DNA from: Lachnospiraceae bacterium
GTDB lineage: Bacteria > Bacillota > Clostridia > Lachnospirales > Lachnospiraceae
Direction of reading: 5' to 3'
NCBI GenBank assembly: GCA_003542935.1
Contig: DPJQ01000201.1
Coordinates: 1-7,829, forward strand
Length of the DNA: 7,829 nt
The first letter of the stretch is position 1. Each line of letters begins with the position of its first letter. The translations under genes were made by a program, and so were the position numbers. The notes beneath the pieces are model-generated. The model saw nothing but the letters and a program-made list of their open reading frames with translations. It made no database searches and was not told the origin of the DNA. Of this stretch, positions 6,128-7,829 are shown one piece after another.

Positions 6128-7829
6128 TCAACAATATCCGGTAATACGGATTTCCAGCGAGGTCTTGCCTCTGTATGTATTTAACTGCGGGTAATACAGA
6201 ATAGAAAATTCCTCCCGCCCTTTAAGCCACCGGTCAAATTCCTCGACCTCTCCGAAGAAAACGCCCTCGGCCTTCACACCTTCCGGCGTCATAAGCTCCA
6301 GCCGCATCACATTTCTATTCTTCCCAACTATGCGGGTTTTCAACGCCCGAAGGCCCTTTTGGGCAAAGACCGGCCTGGGATTGCTTCTGCCAAAAGGCTC
6401 CAGCAGCTTAAATTCTTCCACCAGGCCCGGGTACACATAGGAGACCGGCATCGCCACATCGATATGTACCTTTTCCGTCAGCATCTCCTCCGTGAGGCCA
6501 CATTTTTCATTCAGCATCCTGCGCAGGGGCTCCACGTTTTCTTTCTGCAGAGACAGTCCCGCTGCCATGGGATGGCCGCCGAATTTATCCAGCAGGCCGC
6601 CGCACTCCACCAGTTTCTCAAACATGGAGTATTCCTCGATGGAACGGCCCGACCCCTTGACTCCCCCGGCGCTGTCGGTCAGCACGAACACTGGCCGGTA
6701 ATATGCTTCCCGGATGCGTCCGGCAATGATGCCGGCAATGCTCTCGTGGCAATCCGGCAGGTAGATTACCAGCACCCTGTCATTTTTAAGAGACGTGGCC
6801 TCCACCTGGTATTTCGCCAGACGCACTCCCTGCTCGGTCATGGCCTTTCGGCTGCCGTTGAGCTGCACCAGCTCTTCGGCTATGGCAGCTGCCTCGCCCT
6901 GATCCCTCTCTGTCAAAAGTTTCAGGGCCAGTTTTGCCGTGTACAGCCGCCCGCTGGCATTCAGACAGGGACCCAGGATAAAGCCGACATGGTAGGCCAT
7001 GATCTGGGCCGGCTCCAGCCCATTGGCCGCGATCAGCGCCAGAAGCCCCGTATTTTCCGTGGCCCGCAGCCGTTTCAGCCCCTCCTTGACGATGATGCGG
7101 TTCTCATCCACCAGCTCCATCACGTCTGTCACCGTGGCGATGGCTGCAAAGGGCAGATATTCTTCCGTAAAGTCCTCCCCCGTCATCTTCCTGCCCAGAG
7201 CGATGGCCAGCTTGTAGGCCACCCCGGCGCCGCACAACCCCTTGAAGGGATAGGGACAGCCCTCCTGATGGGGATTGATCACCGCATCGGCGGGGGGCAG
7301 GAGCTGGCGGCGCCCCTGTTCCGTCTCCTCATAGGGCGTCTCGTGGTGATCCGTTACGATCACCGTCATCCCCAGCTCCTTCGCAAGGGCCACCTGGGCA
7401 GCGGCGGCAATGCCGTTATCGCAGGTCAGGATCGTGTCCATGCCGTCTCCGTGGGCCTCACGCACCAAAGATTCATTGATGCCGTAACCGTCCGTAATCC
7501 GGTCGGGAATCCGAACGTCCACCTGTCCGCCCAGCCGCTCCAGGCAATCCTGCAGGATGTAGGAAGACATAATGCCGTCCCCGTCGTAATCACCGATGAC
7601 GCGGATGCTTTTTCCGTCCCTGAGCTTCTTCTCCAGAATATCCAGAGCCTCCGCCATTCCCTTCATACATCGGCCGTCATAGAGCTGCCCCAGGCCTCCG
7701 TTCAGATACCGCTCCATCTCCTCCAGGCTGGTGAGATCCCGGTTCCTGAGAATCCTGGCCGTCACCGGATCAATATGGAAATGAGCCGCAATCTTCTGAA
7801 AATCCGCCCGTTTGGCCGTAACTACCCAC
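6128..7829 (-). CDS. recJ: Single-stranded-DNA-specific 5'-3' exonuclease RecJ, N-terminus cut by window edge
   Basis: RecJ degrades single-stranded DNA 5' to 3' in the cytoplasm and acts in recombinational (RecF pathway), mismatch and base-excision repair. The reading frame stays open to the right edge, so the GTG at 7763-7765 is an internal valine. The 21 codons before it read WVVTAKRADFQKI and onward, a typical RecJ N-terminus, and 566 residues are visible. Numbered from that W, the DHH/DHHA1 phosphoesterase motifs are all present: GDYDGDG (79-85), CDNG (136-139), TDHHE (159-163), GPCLNASGRL (286-295) and GGHPMAAG (417-424). An OB-fold-like C-terminal part includes EPFGRSNPRPVF (477-488). 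The metal-binding aspartates and histidines look intact. The usual length is about 560-590 residues, so only a handful of codons and the start should be missing. The gene ends in TGA, 191 bases before apt, with no clear terminator between. Confidence 0.96.
   Translation of the reverse strand, partial: WVVTAKRADFQKIAAHFHIDPVTARILRNRDLTSLEEMERYLNGGLGQLYDGRCMKGMAEALDILEKKLRDGKSIRVIGDYDGDGIMSSYILQDCLERLGGQVDVRIPDRITDGYGINESLVREAHGDGMDTILTCDNGIAAAAQVALAKELGMTVIVTDHHETPYEETEQGRRQLLPPADAVINPHQEGCPYPFKGLCGAGVAYKLAIALGRKMTGEDFTEEYLPFAAIATVTDVMELVDENRIIVKEGLKRLRATENTGLLALIAANGLEPAQIMAYHVGFILGPCLNASGRLYTAKLALKLLTERDQGEAAAIAEELVQLNGSRKAMTEQGVRLAKYQVEATSLKNDRVLVIYLPDCHESIAGIIAGRIREAYYRPVFVLTDSAGGVKGSGRSIEEYSMFEKLVECGGLLDKFGGHPMAAGLSLQKENVEPLRRMLNEKCGLTEEMLTEKVHIDVAMPVSYVYPGLVEEFKLLEPFGRSNPRPVFAQKGLRALKTRIVGKNRNVMRLELMTPEGVKAEGVFFGEVEEFDRWLKGREEFSILYYPQLNTYRGKTSLEIRITGYC

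Overview
The window comes from a Gram-positive Firmicute, most likely an anaerobic member of Clostridia close to Lachnospiraceae. The evidence is the gene order recJ - apt - rel - MBL-fold hydrolase - hemZ, the clostridial style of the proteins, strong AGGAGG-type ribosome binding sites, sigma-A-like promoters, and a DUF6483-type protein of the kind I associate with Lachnospiraceae. This assignment rests on recognition, not on a database search.

Every supported gene lies on the minus strand, so transcription runs from high to low coordinates. From the right edge: recJ (6128-7829) is cut by the window end and lacks only its first few codons. A 190-base gap follows, holding a good sigma-A promoter (TTGTCA-17-TATACT with an extended -10) and a leader of about 110 bases. 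Then come apt (5412-5936), the bifunctional (p)ppGpp synthetase/hydrolase rel (3080-5380), a glyoxalase II-like metallo-beta-lactamase-fold hydrolase (2402-3031), and hemZ (946-2409), whose start codon overlaps the hydrolase stop codon. Spacings of 31, 48 and -8 bases suggest one transcript. These are housekeeping functions: single-strand DNA repair, adenine salvage, stringent response, thioester or related hydrolysis, and a radical-SAM HemN-type enzyme.

Left of hemZ (1-945) the sequence is visibly more AT-rich and holds small poorly characterised genes: a 109-residue predicted membrane protein (551-880) and a DUF6483-like helical protein (129-512). Between them is a perfect 10-bp hairpin whose 3' arm contains the ribosome binding site of the DUF6483 gene, immediately after the stop codon of the membrane-protein gene. 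This is the layout expected for translational coupling, and it is the most interesting feature I see. The first 128 bases hold a possible promoter, inverted repeats, and perhaps the start of another gene cut by the window edge.

I see no rRNA, tRNA, CRISPR array, insertion sequence, phage gene or recognisable riboswitch. I found no convincing new multi-gene system. The two small genes and their linking hairpin are the only part that established families do not readily explain.
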